Source: Microbacterium marinilacus (lineage in GTDB: Bacteria > Actinomycetota > Actinomycetes > Actinomycetales > Microbacteriaceae). Taken from it: a stretch of 58,160 nucleotides of DNA. Positions 1-10,184 of this stretch are shown in pieces (position 1 is the stretch's first letter; each line of letters opens with the position of its first letter). Under the pieces are notes generated by a model, which saw only the letters and a program-made list of their open reading frames with translations, had not been told where the DNA came from and did no database searches. The position numbers were made by a program, and so were the translations under genes. The stretch lies in assembly GCF_019753765.1 (NCBI RefSeq), contig NZ_JAIJZW010000007.1, forward strand, positions 50,061-108,220. Direction: 5' to 3'.

Positions 1-88
1 GGGTCGCCGCGGGCGCGGCCGGGGGGGGGGGGCGGCGGGGGGGGGGGGGGGGCCCCCCCCCGGGCGCCCCCCCCCCCCCCGAGCCCGG
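1..88. other. G/C homopolymer contig edge
   Basis: This stretch is made almost entirely of long G and C runs and has no recognisable coding or regulatory content. It ends just before the stop codon of the first gene. Similar G runs occupy the other end of the window, so I read it as a low-quality contig end (homopolymer artefact). Transporter permease genes that would normally follow the binding protein are therefore not visible. Confidence 0.7.
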
Positions 89-1366
89 TCAGCCGTTGAG
101 GATGGCCTCGATGTCGGTGTCGAGCTTCTCGGCGACGGCCTTGACGTCCTCGCCCTGGGCGATCCGCACGAGCGAGTCCTGGATGATCAGGCTCGACTCG
201 ACCTCGGCCCAGTTCGGCGAGGTCGGGACCCCCTTCGAGTTCGCGAGCGCCTCGGCCTGCGCCTGGGCGACCGGGGTGTCCGGCAGCGACGCGGCCGAGT
301 CCAGCAGCGCCGGGGTCAGGCCGCCCTCGGCCATGAGGTCCTGGTATCCCGAGGACAGCATGATCTTCACGACCTCCTTCGCCATCGCCTGGTTCTCCGA
401 CAGCGCGGCGACGCCGATGTTCGAGCCGCCGGCGAAGATCGGGGCGGTCTCGCCCTCGGTCGCGCCGGGCAGCGGGAAGGCGCCGAGGTCCTTGCCGTAG
501 GTGTCGGGGCATCCCGGGTTCTCGGCGTCGGCCTCGGCCAGGATCGACCACTGCATCCACGCGGGGGCGGAGAGGAAGGCGACCTCGCCGGCGCAGAACG
601 GCACGTGGGCGTCGGTCTCGTTGCCGTCCTTGGGGGCGTTGGTCGCCTCGGCGTAGACCTTCTGCAGCAGCTCGAGCCCCTGCAGCGACTCGTCGCTCGA
701 GAACTGCGCGTCCCAGGTGTCGCCGTCCTGCACGGCGATCTCCCCGCCGTACGTCCAGATGTACGGGAGCATGTTGTACCAGTCGCGGCCGGGCGCGTAG
801 ATGCCGCTCACGGTGTCGGTGCGCATCTCGATGCCCGCGTCGACGTACTCCTCGAGCGTCGCCGGCAGGCTGTCGCCGTCGACGATCTCGGGCGAGTAGA
901 ACACGACGCGACCGCCGGCGTAGTACGGGGCCGCGTAGAAGGCTCCGTCGTACGTCCCGGCTTCCTCGAGGCCCGGGTTCAGGTCGCCGAGGTCGCCGCG
1001 GATGTCGCTGAGGTCCGAGAACAGGCCCTGGTCGATGAAGCCGATGGCCTGCGTGTTGCCGACCTCGACGACGTCGGGGGTGTCGTTCGACTGCAGCGCG
1101 GCGACGTACGTCTCCGACACGTCGGCCCAGGTCTTCTCCTCGAGACGCAGGGTCCAGCCCTCGTTCTCCGACTCGAAGGTCTCCTTGAGGTAGTCGCGCG
1201 CGGTGTCGGGGGTGTCGGTGCCGACGACCCAGACCGTGACCTCGCCGGTCTCGGCGGCGGGTGCGTCGCCGTCGTCCGAGCCGCCCGCGCAGCCCGCCAG
1301 CACGAGCGAGCCGACGCCCAGCAGGCCGATGCCGGCCAGCGCCTTCTTTCCTGTTCCTGTGTTCAT
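89..1366 (-). CDS. Sugar ABC transporter substrate-binding lipoprotein
   Basis: This is a 425-aa extracellular solute-binding protein of family 1, the sugar-capturing component of a CUT1-type ABC importer. The N-terminus has a basic start, a hydrophobic core and a lipobox ending LVLAGC, with lipidation predicted at Cys26. The body shows typical motifs (DVVEVGNTQ, WYNMLPYIWTYGGE, FAGGSNIGV). I chose the ATG at 1366 because an AAGGA ribosome-binding site lies about 10 nt upstream; a farther ATG at 1417 would only add a His-rich leader. The gene is downstream of a ROK repressor and a divergent hexosaminidase, so an amino-sugar or chito-oligosaccharide ligand is plausible, but this is inference. 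Permeases are presumably beyond the window edge. Confidence 0.93.
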   Translation of the reverse strand: MNTGTGKKALAGIGLLGVGSLVLAGCAGGSDDGDAPAAETGEVTVWVVGTDTPDTARDYLKETFESENEGWTLRLEEKTWADVSETYVAALQSNDTPDVVEVGNTQAIGFIDQGLFSDLSDIRGDLGDLNPGLEEAGTYDGAFYAAPYYAGGRVVFYSPEIVDGDSLPATLEEYVDAGIEMRTDTVSGIYAPGRDWYNMLPYIWTYGGEIAVQDGDTWDAQFSSDESLQGLELLQKVYAEATNAPKDGNETDAHVPFCAGEVAFLSAPAWMQWSILAEADAENPGCPDTYGKDLGAFPLPGATEGETAPIFAGGSNIGVAALSENQAMAKEVVKIMLSSGYQDLMAEGGLTPALLDSAASLPDTPVAQAQAEALANSKGVPTSPNWAEVESSLIIQDSLVRIAQGEDVKAVAEKLDTDIEAILNG

Positions 1367-1446
1367 GTGATGCGTCCTTCGGATGGGGTGGTGGGGTGGG
1401 TGGTGCGTTCCGTGCACCGGGGCTTCTTCGCCCCGTGGGGGCTCGT

Positions 1447-2550
1447 CTACGAGACCCCGAGCTCTCCGTCGAGGATCAGCACGACCGCGCCTCGCAGCAC
1501 GACGTCGTCTCCCTGAGCGGACATCCGCACCTGCACGTCGTCATGGAGGAACGTGCGGGCGCGAAGCGTGTCGACGGCGGACTGCCGGAGCGTGCCGTCG
1601 AGGTGGTCTGCGGGGCCGGAGAGGACGATCTCCGACAGGTCGAGGGCGCCCACGATCGGGGCGATCGCGATGGCGAGCCGGGCGCCCGCGTCGCGCAGCA
1701 CGGCGTCGCGGTCGGCGCCCTCCGAGATCCGGTCCTCGAGCGACCGGATCGAGAGCCACGACTCGAGGCAGCCGTCCTTGCCGCACACGCATCGGGGTCC
1801 GCCGTCGGTGCCGACGGTGACGTGCCCGATCTCGCCGGCGGCGTCCCTGCTGCCCCGTGTGAGCTCGCCGCGCGTCAGCACTCCTGCGCCGACGCCGCGG
1901 CCGACCTTGACGACCAGGACGTCGCCGCTCGCCCCGCCGAGGGTGTGCTCGGCGAGGGCCGCGACGTTGGCGTCGTTCGCGACGTGCACGGGCACGCCGA
2001 GGCGGTCGCGCAGGTCCTGCTGCAGCGGCAGGTCGGACCAGCCGAGGTTGGGCGAGGAGAGCACGACGCCGTCGCGCGAGATCACCCCGGGCGCTCCGAC
2101 GCCGACGCCGAGCACCCGCCCCGTCGCCTCGCCGAGCGTGCGGGCCGACAGCGTCCGCACGGCGTCGAGCGACGCCTCTGCCTCGCCGTCGGCGGGACGC
2201 GGCACCGAGGTGCGGGCGACCACGGTGCCGGCGAGGTCGATCACCGCGCCGCGGTACTCGCGGCTGTCGGAGAGGTCGATGGCGACGACCTGCAGGCCGA
2301 GCCGGTCGATGTCGACGAGGATGGCGGGCTTGCCGGGGCCGCTCCCCTGTCGGATGCCCTGCTCGACCACGAGCCCGTCGGCGATCAGATCGCCGGCCAG
2401 GTCGGAGGTGGTCACGCGGGTGAGTCCGGTCTCGCGGGCGAGGTCGGCGCGGCTCATCGCACCGTCGTGGAACAGCGTGGCGAGGACGAGCGAACGGTTG
2501 TGGGCACGGGCGTGCTCCGGGAGCACCTTGAGCCTGCCGCGCTGATTCAT
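1447..2550 (-). CDS. ROK-family transcriptional regulator
   Basis: This 367-aa protein has an N-terminal winged helix-turn-helix (about residues 15-75) followed by a ROK sugar-kinase fold. The ROK zinc signature CVCGKDGCLE and the GVGAPG phosphate-binding segment are visible. Proteins of this NagC/XylR type repress sugar-uptake genes until the sugar binds. The ATG at 2550 follows an AGGA box that lies inside an inverted repeat, so autorepression is likely. It lies upstream of the sugar-binding lipoprotein on the same strand, and divergent from the GH20 gene. The effector is unknown; N-acetylglucosamine or chitobiose is the natural guess from the neighbours. Confidence 0.92.
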   Translation of the reverse strand: MNQRGRLKVLPEHARAHNRSLVLATLFHDGAMSRADLARETGLTRVTTSDLAGDLIADGLVVEQGIRQGSGPGKPAILVDIDRLGLQVVAIDLSDSREYRGAVIDLAGTVVARTSVPRPADGEAEASLDAVRTLSARTLGEATGRVLGVGVGAPGVISRDGVVLSSPNLGWSDLPLQQDLRDRLGVPVHVANDANVAALAEHTLGGASGDVLVVKVGRGVGAGVLTRGELTRGSRDAAGEIGHVTVGTDGGPRCVCGKDGCLESWLSIRSLEDRISEGADRDAVLRDAGARLAIAIAPIVGALDLSEIVLSGPADHLDGTLRQSAVDTLRARTFLHDDVQVRMSAQGDDVVLRGAVVLILDGELGVS

Positions 2551-2551
2551 G

Positions 2552-2572
2552 TTTGTAAGTCCTACTTACGAA
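2552..2572. promoter_or_regulatory. Probable ROK operator (inverted repeat)
   Basis: A near-perfect inverted repeat with half-sites GTAAGT and ACTTAC separated by 3 bp (9-bp arms with one mismatch) sits immediately upstream of the ROK start codon and covers its ribosome-binding site. A second, shorter repeat (AGTTT-AC-AAACT) lies at 2612-2623 between the ROK gene and the divergent GH20 gene. The form and place match NagC/XylR-type operators, so control of both directions by the ROK protein is inferred. Confidence 0.65.
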
Positions 2573-2651
2573 TCGATGTCGCCGCAACGGCTCGGGCGAT
2601 TTAGGAAGGGAAGTTTACAAACTCGTTACACGCAGATCCGGCACGCCTGGA

Positions 2652-2657
2652 TACCGT
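2652..2657 (+). promoter_or_regulatory. Leaderless -10 (TACCGT) of the GH20 gene
   Basis: The hexamer TACCGT lies exactly 6 nt before the ATG at 2664, with no ribosome-binding site between them. This suggests that transcription starts at the start codon. Confidence 0.55.
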
Positions 2658-2663
2658 GCCGTC

Positions 2664-4076
2664 ATGACCTTCCCCCTCGTCCCCTGGCCGACGTCCGTCG
2701 TTCTGCTCGAGTCCGCGGGCGCCCCCGCCGACGCCCCCGTGGAGGTCGTCACCGAGCAGGGACACGGCGAGGAGGGCTACGCCCTGCGCATCGAGGCGGG
2801 CGCCGTCGTCATCCGCGCCTCCTCACCCGCCGGCGTCTTCTACGCGCGCCAGACCCTCGCGCAGCTCGCCGGCCCGGACGAGCTCCCCGCGGTCGACATC
2901 CGCGACAGACCCCGCTTCGCCCACCGCGGCATGATGCTCGACGTGGCGAGGCACTTCCACCCCGTCTCCACCGTCGAGGCCGTCATCGACCGAGCCGCGT
3001 CGCTCAAGCTCAACGTCCTGCACCTGCACCTCACCGACGACCACGGCTGGCGGCTCGAGCTGCGATCCCACCCGGAGCTCGCGCAGAGCGCGTCGGGCAC
3101 CTCCGTCGGGGGCGACCCCGGCGGGCACTACTCCATCGACGACTACATGCACATCGTGGAATACGCTGCCGCGCGCCACATGACGGTGGTGCCCGAGTTC
3201 GACCTCCCCGGCCACACCCACGCGATCGGACTGAGCCATCCCGAGCTGCTGGCCGAGCCGGTGATCACCGACCACATCCGCGAGATCACCGAGACGTACG
3301 GCGGCGGCGGACTGCCCGAGCAGGGGGTCCCCTACACCGCGCTGGCGGTGGGATTCTCGTCCTTCCAGGCGGACGCCGAGGGGCTCGAGACCTTCCTGCG
3401 GGAAGTCCTCGGCGAGATCGCGGCGCTCACCCCCGGCCCGTACCTGCACATCGGTGGAGACGAGGCCCTCGGCACCGACCCCGCCGACTACCGCCGTATG
3501 GTCGAGCTCGCCACGCGCATCGTCGCCGAGGCGGACAAGACGCCCGTCACCTGGCACGAGGCGGGCGTCGCCGACCTGCCTCCCGGCACGGTGGGCCAGT
3601 ACTGGGGGTTCCGCCGCCCCTCCCTGGAAGGCGGCGAGGAGGGCGGCGAGGACGCGCGCCGAGCACGGTCGTTCGCGGAACGCGGGGGGCGCGTCGTCCT
3701 GTCCCCGGCCGACGCCGTCTACCTCGACATGAAGCACGAAGCCGACTCGCGACTCGGGCTCGTCTGGGCGGACGGCCCGACGAGCCTCGCCCGTTCGTAC
3801 GACTGGGATCCCGCGACCGTCGTTCCCGGCCTCGCCGAGGAGGCGATCCTCGGCGTCGAGGCGTGCATGTGGACGGAGACGATCCGCACGCCGGCCGACG
3901 TCGACGAGATGATGTTCCCCCGCGTCGCCTCGGCGGCCGAGGCCGCCTGGTCCGAGCGGGCCGGCTCGCCCGAGCGCACCTGGGAGTCGTTCCGGGAGCG
4001 CGTCGCCGGGCTCGGCGACCGCTGGGAGGCGGCGGGCATCGGCTTCCACCGCTCCGCCGGGGTGGACTGGCGCTGA
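2664..4076 (+). CDS. Beta-N-acetylhexosaminidase, GH20, cytoplasmic
   Basis: This 470-aa glycoside hydrolase family 20 enzyme releases terminal GlcNAc or GalNAc residues by substrate-assisted catalysis. The small N-terminal GH20b-like domain covers about residues 1-85. The catalytic barrel has HLHLTDDHGWRLE, VVPEFDLPGHTHA and the catalytic pair in HIGGDEA (Asp266-Glu267). No signal peptide is present, so it likely acts inside the cell on imported oligosaccharides, consistent with the ABC binding protein and ROK regulator next door. The chosen ATG is preceded by a TACCGT hexamer at leaderless spacing. Confidence 0.95.
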   Translation: MTFPLVPWPTSVVLLESAGAPADAPVEVVTEQGHGEEGYALRIEAGAVVIRASSPAGVFYARQTLAQLAGPDELPAVDIRDRPRFAHRGMMLDVARHFHPVSTVEAVIDRAASLKLNVLHLHLTDDHGWRLELRSHPELAQSASGTSVGGDPGGHYSIDDYMHIVEYAAARHMTVVPEFDLPGHTHAIGLSHPELLAEPVITDHIREITETYGGGGLPEQGVPYTALAVGFSSFQADAEGLETFLREVLGEIAALTPGPYLHIGGDEALGTDPADYRRMVELATRIVAEADKTPVTWHEAGVADLPPGTVGQYWGFRRPSLEGGEEGGEDARRARSFAERGGRVVLSPADAVYLDMKHEADSRLGLVWADGPTSLARSYDWDPATVVPGLAEEAILGVEACMWTETIRTPADVDEMMFPRVASAAEAAWSERAGSPERTWESFRERVAGLGDRWEAAGIGFHRSAGVDWR

Positions 4077-4257
4077 CCCGGCCCGCCCTTACCGCCCTTA
4101 CCGTCGGGCAGCGCGGCGCTCAGGCGGCGCCGGGCGGATGCCCAGCGCATCGTAGCCACTTCGTAACCGATCCGCCTCCTGACATGCGCTTGGCGGCCGT
4201 AGCCTAAGTTGACGACATCTGTGCCGAACCGGCGTTCCGAGCCATCAGGGGGTAAGC

Positions 4258-5739
4258 GTGACGGATCTGGAGACCAGACCCGAGCAGGCGTCCGGCGACG
4301 GCGGAGACGATCGGGCCGCCGCCGAGGCGGGTGCGGTGCAGTGGGCGCAGGCCGACCCGCCGAAGAAGCGACGCCTCGGCCTGTGGCTGGGTCTCGGCAT
4401 CCCGACCGGGCTCGTCGCAGCGGCGGCCGTCGTGGCCTCGCTCGTGCTGATCGCCCCCGGCGTCACCGCCGCCGCCACGCCGGTCGGCCTGATGACGCAG
4501 GGCATGGCGGCCGAGACCATCTCGCAGCGCCTGGCCACCACCGAGTTCACGATCGGCGACGCCACCGTCACCGGTGAGCAGCTGGGCCTGTCCGTCGACG
4601 CGCAGGCCGCTGCGGCGGACGCCTTCGAGACGTATCCCGCCTGGAACCTCGGCGGCTGGGGCCAGGGAGAGGTCAGCGCTCCCGTGTCCGTCGACGCGGA
4701 GAAGGCGGCCGAGGCCCTGCGCGAAGCGCTGCCGTCGCTCTACACCGACTCCGTCAACGCCAAGGTCGTGTTCGACGACGAGAGCGGGCGGTTCACCGTC
4801 GAGGCCGCCGAGCCCGGGCAGGGCGTCGACGTCGAGGCGCTGGCCGCCGGCATCACCGACGCCCTCGCGAAGGGTGAGACGACCGTCGAGCCCCAGCAGA
4901 CCGAGGTCAAGGCCGCCGCGACGACCGAGGAGGCGGAGGCCTTCGCCGCCGGCCTCAACGACCAGGCCGACGCCGCCGGGTTCTACCTCGAGGACAAGCG
5001 GGCGAGCGAGCTCTCGCTGAAGGACGTCCAGTCGTGGATGGACATCGAGGCCGACCCCGCGTCGGGCGACTTCGTGGTGACGGCCGACAAGGGCGCCATC
5101 GAGGAGGCCATCAAGGACCTCCCCGAGAAGGTGAACCAGGACGTCCGGAACGAGCAGGTCGTGACCAACTCGAAGGGCGACCACCTGCGCGTCATCCAGG
5201 AGGGCCAGGACGGCTTCGGCATCGCCTCGACCGACGGCGTCGCCGACCGGGTCGCGGAGACGCTCAGCAGCGGCGACCTGGAGTTCACGCTCGAGGGCGA
5301 GGTCGTGCCGTACGAGAGCGAGGAGCTGTTCCGTCGCGCCGAGGTCGACAAGAGCGCGGGCATGACCTACATGTACGAGAACGAGAAGCTCGTCGCCTCG
5401 TACCCGATCGCGCTCGGCACCGGCGGGGTTCGCGACGGCATCGACACCGAGACGCACACGGGCCACTTCACCGTGTACGCGCAGCTCACCTCGCAGAACA
5501 TGGGCTCCTGCAACCCCGACGGGACGGTCAAGGAGGGCGGCAAGTTCGGGTACTGCACCGCGAACGTGCCGTTCGTGACGTACTTCAACGGCGACCAGGG
5601 CTTCCACGGCACCTACTGGCACAACAACTTCGGCGCCGGGGCGCGCATGAGCCACGGCTGCGTCAACATGACACAGGCCGCCGCGGAGCACATGTACTAC
5701 TTCGCGCAGACCGGCACCGAGGTCTGGGTGCACGACTGA
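4258..5739 (+). CDS. L,D-transpeptidase, membrane-anchored (YkuD)
   Basis: This 493-aa protein has an acidic cytoplasmic N-terminus, one transmembrane segment (about residues 40-65), an extracytoplasmic region with repeated alpha/beta modules resembling the PG_binding_4 domains common before YkuD, and a C-terminal L,D-transpeptidase domain. The catalytic motif reads SHGCVN with nucleophile Cys468 and a preceding His in GFHGTYWH. Such enzymes form 3-3 peptidoglycan cross-links or attach proteins to the wall, outside the membrane. The GTG start at 4258 has a good AGGGGG ribosome-binding site, and a TAGCCT -10-like hexamer occurs at 4200-4205. It appears to be monocistronic. Confidence 0.94.
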   Translation: MTDLETRPEQASGDGGDDRAAAEAGAVQWAQADPPKKRRLGLWLGLGIPTGLVAAAAVVASLVLIAPGVTAAATPVGLMTQGMAAETISQRLATTEFTIGDATVTGEQLGLSVDAQAAAADAFETYPAWNLGGWGQGEVSAPVSVDAEKAAEALREALPSLYTDSVNAKVVFDDESGRFTVEAAEPGQGVDVEALAAGITDALAKGETTVEPQQTEVKAAATTEEAEAFAAGLNDQADAAGFYLEDKRASELSLKDVQSWMDIEADPASGDFVVTADKGAIEEAIKDLPEKVNQDVRNEQVVTNSKGDHLRVIQEGQDGFGIASTDGVADRVAETLSSGDLEFTLEGEVVPYESEELFRRAEVDKSAGMTYMYENEKLVASYPIALGTGGVRDGIDTETHTGHFTVYAQLTSQNMGSCNPDGTVKEGGKFGYCTANVPFVTYFNGDQGFHGTYWHNNFGAGARMSHGCVNMTQAAAEHMYYFAQTGTEVWVHD

Positions 5740-5781
5740 GCAGGCGCCCGGAATCCTGGTGCGCACGCATCGGGGAGCGGT

Positions 5782-5787
5782 TAGCCT
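5782..5787 (+). promoter_or_regulatory. Leaderless -10 (TAGCCT) of the GNAT gene
   Basis: TAGCCT is followed by 6 nt and then the ATG at 5794. It is one of the cleanest examples of the fixed-spacing arrangement in this window. Confidence 0.65.
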
Positions 5788-5793
5788 GACCGT

Positions 5794-6252
5794 ATGACGC
5801 TGAACCTGGTCGAGCTCTCGGCCGCGACGATCGTCGCGGTGAACACGCTGTCGCTGAAGCCCGGCCAGGAGCAGTTCCTCGCGCCCGTCTCCTACGGCAT
5901 CGCCGCCACCGTCGTCGACCCGGCGACCTCGTGGCAGCGTGTCGCCGTGGACGGCGACGACGGCACCGACGTGGTCGGCTTCGTCAGCGCCAGCTTCGAC
6001 GCCGAGGCCCTCGACGAGAACTTCCGCTCGATCCTGCTGCGCATCAACGTCGACGCGGACGACCAGGGGCGCGGCATCGGCCGCTTCATGGTGCAGGGTC
6101 TGGTGGACGAGGTGCGCCGCCGGGGCCACAGCCACCTGACCGTGATCTACGAGGCGGGAGACGACGGCCCCGAGGCCTTCTTCCACCGTGTCGGCTTCAC
6201 ACCCGTGGGCGAGACGGAGTACGGTGAGGTAGTCGCCGAGATCCGCGTCTAG
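5794..6252 (+). CDS. GNAT family N-acetyltransferase
   Basis: This 152-aa protein has the GNAT fold. Motif A, which binds the acetyl-CoA pyrophosphate, is DQGRGIGRFMV, preceded by a beta-strand with ILLRINVDADD; the C-terminal AFFHRVGFTPVG is motif B. The acetyl acceptor cannot be deduced. Its own leaderless-type promoter separates it from the upstream transpeptidase gene, and a strong hairpin follows it. The length is normal for a single-domain GNAT. Confidence 0.88.
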   Translation: MTLNLVELSAATIVAVNTLSLKPGQEQFLAPVSYGIAATVVDPATSWQRVAVDGDDGTDVVGFVSASFDAEALDENFRSILLRINVDADDQGRGIGRFMVQGLVDEVRRRGHSHLTVIYEAGDDGPEAFFHRVGFTPVGETEYGEVVAEIRV

Positions 6253-6333
6253 AGGAGATCGAGCGCAGGGGAGACACTCGCTTCGACATGACTCGTCGGC
6301 GCCGTCAACGTCGTCTGCGCTGAGAACATGCCG

Positions 6334-6377
6334 GCGGCGGGGTCTCGAATCCCCCTCCCCCATCGAGACCCCGTCGC
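6334..6377. terminator. Bidirectional hairpin terminator
   Basis: A 15-bp stem (6334-6348 with 6363-6377, one G-U pair) and a 14-nt loop lie between the convergent GNAT and ABC exporter genes. There is no clear T tract, as is common at this GC content. Confidence 0.65.
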
Positions 6378-6429
6378 CATCCCCCTCTTCCCGCTCAGCC
6401 CGATCGATGCGCAGGGCCGGTGCCGTGCG

Positions 6430-8241
6430 TCAGACCAGCGATTCCCTCCACGCGGCGTGCAGCTGCGCGAACTTGCCGGTGCCGGCGATCAGCGCATCCG
6501 GCGTGCCGTCCTCGATGACGCGCCCGTGCTCCATCACGAGCACCCGGTCGGCGATCGCGACGGTGGACAGCCTGTGCGCGATGATGATCGCCGTGCGGTC
6601 GGCGAGCAGCGTCTGCAGCGCGTCCTGGATCATCCGCTCCGAGGGGATGTCGAGCGACGCCGTCGCCTCGTCGAGGATCAGCACGGCCGGGTCGGCGAGG
6701 AACGCCCGCGCGAACGAGATCAGCTGACGCTGACCCGCCGACACGCGCCCGCCGCGCTTGTTGACGTCGGAGTGGTAGCCGTCGGGCAGCGACCGGATGA
6801 ACGGGTCGGCGCCCACGGCGACGGCGGCCGCGACGATCTCGTCGAACGTCGCGTCCGGACGCCCGAGCGCGATGTTGTCGGCCACCGTGCCGCTGAACAG
6901 GTAGGCCTCCTGGGTGACCATGACGATCGCGCGGCGCAGGTCTCGCGGGTGCAGCTCGCGCAGGTCGACGCCGTCGAGCGTGACCGCGCCCTCGCTGGGG
7001 TCGTAGAACCGGGAGACGAGCTTGGCGAGCGTCGACTTGCCCGCGCCGGTGGTGCCGACGAGCGCCACGGTCTGGCCCGCCGGGATGTCGAGGGTGAACT
7101 CCGGCAGGATGGTGCGGCCGGTGCCGTACGCGAAGGTCACCTCGTCGAAGCGCACGTGGCCACGTGCGCCGGAGAGGACGACGGGCCGCGCCGGGTCGGG
7201 AACGGTGGGCTCCTCCTCGAGCACGCCCGACACCTTCTCGAGCGCCGCGGCGGCCGCCTGGAACGAGTTCAGGAACATGGCCACCTCCTGCAGCGGAGTG
7301 AAGAAGTTGCGCACGTACAGCACGGCCGACAGCAGGAAGCCGATCGAGAACTCGCCCCACGTGATCCGCATCCCGCCCCACAGCACGACCAGACCGATCG
7401 AGAAGGCCGAGATCGCCATCAGGCCCGGCTCGAACGTGCCGAACAGCCGGATCGAGCGCATGTTGACGTCGCGGTACTCCATGGACAGTCCGCTGAACTC
7501 GGTGTCGTTGCGAGGCTCGGTGCGGAACGCCTTGCCCGCCCGGATGCCGGTCATCGTCTCGACGAACTTCACGATCACCTTCGCGCTGATCACGCGGGAG
7601 ACGCGGTAGGTGCGCTGCGATGCGCGGTAGAACCAGCGCATCAGCAGGGCGAGCGGCACGGCGGCGACCACCAGGACGAGCCCCGACTGCCAGTCGACGA
7701 TCACGAGCGCGATGAAGGTGAAGACGCCGTAGAGAGCGCCGTGGACGAGCTGGTTGAGGCCCCCGTTGAGCAGCTCGCGGATCGTGTCGAGATCGCTCGT
7801 CTGGCGCGAGATGATGCGGCCGGACGTGTAGGTCTCGTGGAACTCCAGGCTGAGGATCTGCGTGTGTCGGAACACCCGGGTGCGCAGGTCGAGCAGCACG
7901 TTCTGCGTGACGCGCGCGGCGAGCACGTCGTACCAGGCCAGCAGCGCGGCGCCGCCGACGGCGGTCACGACGTAGGCGCCGCCCACGAGCCAGGCCGGCC
8001 CCCAGTCGGCGCGCTGCGTGACCGCGGGGAGCGCGGTGTTCAGGCCGAGCCCCAGCAGCGCGGGGCCCAGCACCCGCACCGCGGTCTGGGCGACCACCAC
8101 GATCGCGACGAGCGTCACCTGCCGCTTGAGGGGAGCGAGCAGCGACACCAGCAGGCGCAGCGAGCGCCGCCGGATCGCGCGGTTCTCGTCGCGCGTGTAG
8201 TCGGACCGGTCCTCGCCCGCGGTTCCCTGGACGGTGCTCAC
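6430..8241 (-). CDS. ABC exporter subunit with the consensus Walker B site
   Basis: This 603-aa half-transporter has six membrane helices (about residues 30-330) and a C-terminal nucleotide-binding domain. Walker A is GTTGAGKST and Walker B ends ILDEA with catalytic Glu525. The signature loop is unusual, VSAGQ instead of LSGGQ. The GTG start overlaps the stop of the upstream exporter gene by 4 nt (GTGA), so the two are translationally coupled and almost certainly form a heterodimer. Heterodimeric exporters of this BmrCD/TM287-288 type move drugs or lipids outward. The substrate is not indicated by neighbours. Confidence 0.93.
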   Translation of the reverse strand: MSTVQGTAGEDRSDYTRDENRAIRRRSLRLLVSLLAPLKRQVTLVAIVVVAQTAVRVLGPALLGLGLNTALPAVTQRADWGPAWLVGGAYVVTAVGGAALLAWYDVLAARVTQNVLLDLRTRVFRHTQILSLEFHETYTSGRIISRQTSDLDTIRELLNGGLNQLVHGALYGVFTFIALVIVDWQSGLVLVVAAVPLALLMRWFYRASQRTYRVSRVISAKVIVKFVETMTGIRAGKAFRTEPRNDTEFSGLSMEYRDVNMRSIRLFGTFEPGLMAISAFSIGLVVLWGGMRITWGEFSIGFLLSAVLYVRNFFTPLQEVAMFLNSFQAAAAALEKVSGVLEEEPTVPDPARPVVLSGARGHVRFDEVTFAYGTGRTILPEFTLDIPAGQTVALVGTTGAGKSTLAKLVSRFYDPSEGAVTLDGVDLRELHPRDLRRAIVMVTQEAYLFSGTVADNIALGRPDATFDEIVAAAVAVGADPFIRSLPDGYHSDVNKRGGRVSAGQRQLISFARAFLADPAVLILDEATASLDIPSERMIQDALQTLLADRTAIIIAHRLSTVAIADRVLVMEHGRVIEDGTPDALIAGTGKFAQLHAAWRESLV

Positions 8242-10184
8242 TTCGGCTCCTCGGCTCGGTCGTCGCCGCCCGGCGCCGGGTCCGGCTCGGCGATGCGTGA
8301 CGGCAGCGGCGTCCCGCCCGCGCCGGCGTCGGTGATGACGTCCAGCTCGGAGGTTGGGTTCGGGTCGTTGCGGCGGGCCTTCTCCTCGGCGGCGTCCCGC
8401 TCGAAGCTGGAGATCACCGATCGATAGTGGGACGACGCCGACATCAGCTCGGAGTGCGTGCCGACGGCCGTGATGCGGCCTCCCTCGAGCAGGGCGACGC
8501 GATCGGCGAGCGCCACGGTCGACGGCCGGTGCGCGACGATCAGCGCGGTGGTGGCCCCGAGCACGCGACGCAGGCCCGCCTGCACCCGCTCCTCGGTGTC
8601 CACGTCGAGCGCCGACAGCGGGTCGTCCATCACGAGCACAGCCGGGCGCGCGGCGACGGCGCGGGCGAGGGCGAGCCGCTGGCGCTGACCGCCCGACAGC
8701 GACATGCCCTCCTCGCCGATCATCGTCTCGGCGCCGTCGGGCAGTTCGTCGACGAACGCGGCCTGCGCGACCGAGAGGGCCTCGCGCAGCACCCGCTCCC
8801 CCTCTTCCGATCGGGCGTCGAGGTCGTCCCTGCCGAGCAGCACGTTGTCGCGCACGGACGCCGAGAAGAGCGTGGCGTCCTCGAACGCGGTGGCGATGAT
8901 CCGCCGCAGGTCGACCAGGCGCAGCTCGCGCACGTCGACGCCGTCGATCGTGACGCGGCCGCCCGTGACGTCGTAGAGCCGCGTGGGGAGCGTCGTCAGG
9001 GTGGTCTTGCCCGAGCCCGTCAGCCCGACCAGCGCCATGGTCTCACCGGGGCGGACCTCGAGGTCGATGCCGTCGAGCAGGTCGGGCTCGAGCGCCCCCG
9101 CGTCCTGGTAGCGGAAGTGCGTGCCCTCGAACGCCAGGGCGCCCTCGGGATGTTCGATCCGCACCGGCTCGTCGGGGTCGGTGATCGTGTTCTCGGCGTC
9201 GAACACCTCGAAGATGCGGTCGGTCGCGGTGCGGGCGTCGAGCATGAACGAGAAGAGGAAGCCGATGGACTCGATCGGCCACCGCAGGATGGTCGCCATC
9301 GCGAAGTAGGCCACCAGCTGGTTCAGCTCGATCTGTCCGATCGAGGCGAGCCAGATGCCCATCAGCAGCGACACCGCGAACGCGAGCTCGGGCATCATCA
9401 CGAGCCAGAAGTCGACCCGCGCGATCGCTCCCGCCTTGCGCATCTCCGTATCGCGCAGCGTCTCGGCCTGGCGCGTGAAGCGGCGCAGCGCGTGCGGCCC
9501 GCGCCCGAACGCCTTGAGCACGCGGATGCCGTGCACGCTCTCCTCGACGCTCGTCGCGAGGTCTCCCTGCTGGTCCTGGCTGAGCCGGGTGAGCGTGCCG
9601 TAGTCGCGCTCGAAGAGGAACCCCTGGATCCACAGCGGGACGCCCGACACGACGAAGACGATCGCGAGCGCCCAGTGCCACTGGAACAGCAGCACGGCGC
9701 CGATCACGACGGTGAGGATGTTGACGACCAGCAGGATCAGGCCGAACGCCATCCAGCGGCGGATGAGGCTGATGTCCTGCATCATGCGGCTGAGCAGCTG
9801 CCCCGACTGCCAGCGGTCGTGGAACGCGACCGGCAGGTGCTGCAGACGCTGGTAGAACGTGCGGCGGATGTCGTACTCGACGAGGGTCGCGGGGCCGAGC
9901 ACGAGCCAGCGCCGGAGGTACACCATGAGCGCCTCGAGCAGCCCGAGCACGAGCACGGCGACGGCGCCCCACACGACCGCCACGGTCTCGCCCGAGGCGA
10001 TCGGCCCGCCGATCACCCACTCCAGCGCGATCGGGATCATCAGCGCGATGATCGCGGCCGCGAGGGCGGTCAGCGCACCCAGGCCGAGCCGCGGCAGCAC
10101 CGGCCGCGCGAACTCGAGCAGGCGCAGCAACGCCCGCACCGTGGAGAGTCGGGGCGTGGCGGGGCGCGGGGAAGAGCTGGTCAT
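8238..10184 (-). CDS. ABC exporter subunit with a degenerate Walker B
   Basis: This 648-aa half-transporter is the first gene of the exporter pair. The membrane domain covers about residues 20-330 and the nucleotide-binding domain follows. Walker A is GLTGSGKTT and the signature is canonical LSGGQRQR, but the Walker B motif is VMDDP, with Asp521 in the position of the catalytic Glu. Its partner has the intact Glu but a degenerate signature. Together they should make one competent and one degenerate ATP site. A short GAGG box precedes the ATG. The C-terminal tail is charged and probably cytoplasmic. Confidence 0.93.
   Translation of the reverse strand: MTSSSPRPATPRLSTVRALLRLLEFARPVLPRLGLGALTALAAAIIALMIPIALEWVIGGPIASGETVAVVWGAVAVLVLGLLEALMVYLRRWLVLGPATLVEYDIRRTFYQRLQHLPVAFHDRWQSGQLLSRMMQDISLIRRWMAFGLILLVVNILTVVIGAVLLFQWHWALAIVFVVSGVPLWIQGFLFERDYGTLTRLSQDQQGDLATSVEESVHGIRVLKAFGRGPHALRRFTRQAETLRDTEMRKAGAIARVDFWLVMMPELAFAVSLLMGIWLASIGQIELNQLVAYFAMATILRWPIESIGFLFSFMLDARTATDRIFEVFDAENTITDPDEPVRIEHPEGALAFEGTHFRYQDAGALEPDLLDGIDLEVRPGETMALVGLTGSGKTTLTTLPTRLYDVTGGRVTIDGVDVRELRLVDLRRIIATAFEDATLFSASVRDNVLLGRDDLDARSEEGERVLREALSVAQAAFVDELPDGAETMIGEEGMSLSGGQRQRLALARAVAARPAVLVMDDPLSALDVDTEERVQAGLRRVLGATTALIVAHRPSTVALADRVALLEGGRITAVGTHSELMSASSHYRSVISSFERDAAEEKARRNDPNPTSELDVITDAGAGGTPLPSRIAEPDPAPGGDDRAEEPK

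Noticed and set aside
6253..6430. Possible small RNA or tRNA between the GNAT and ABC genes
   Set aside because: Only a terminator-like hairpin is clear; no cloverleaf, no T-arm and no promoter of its own.
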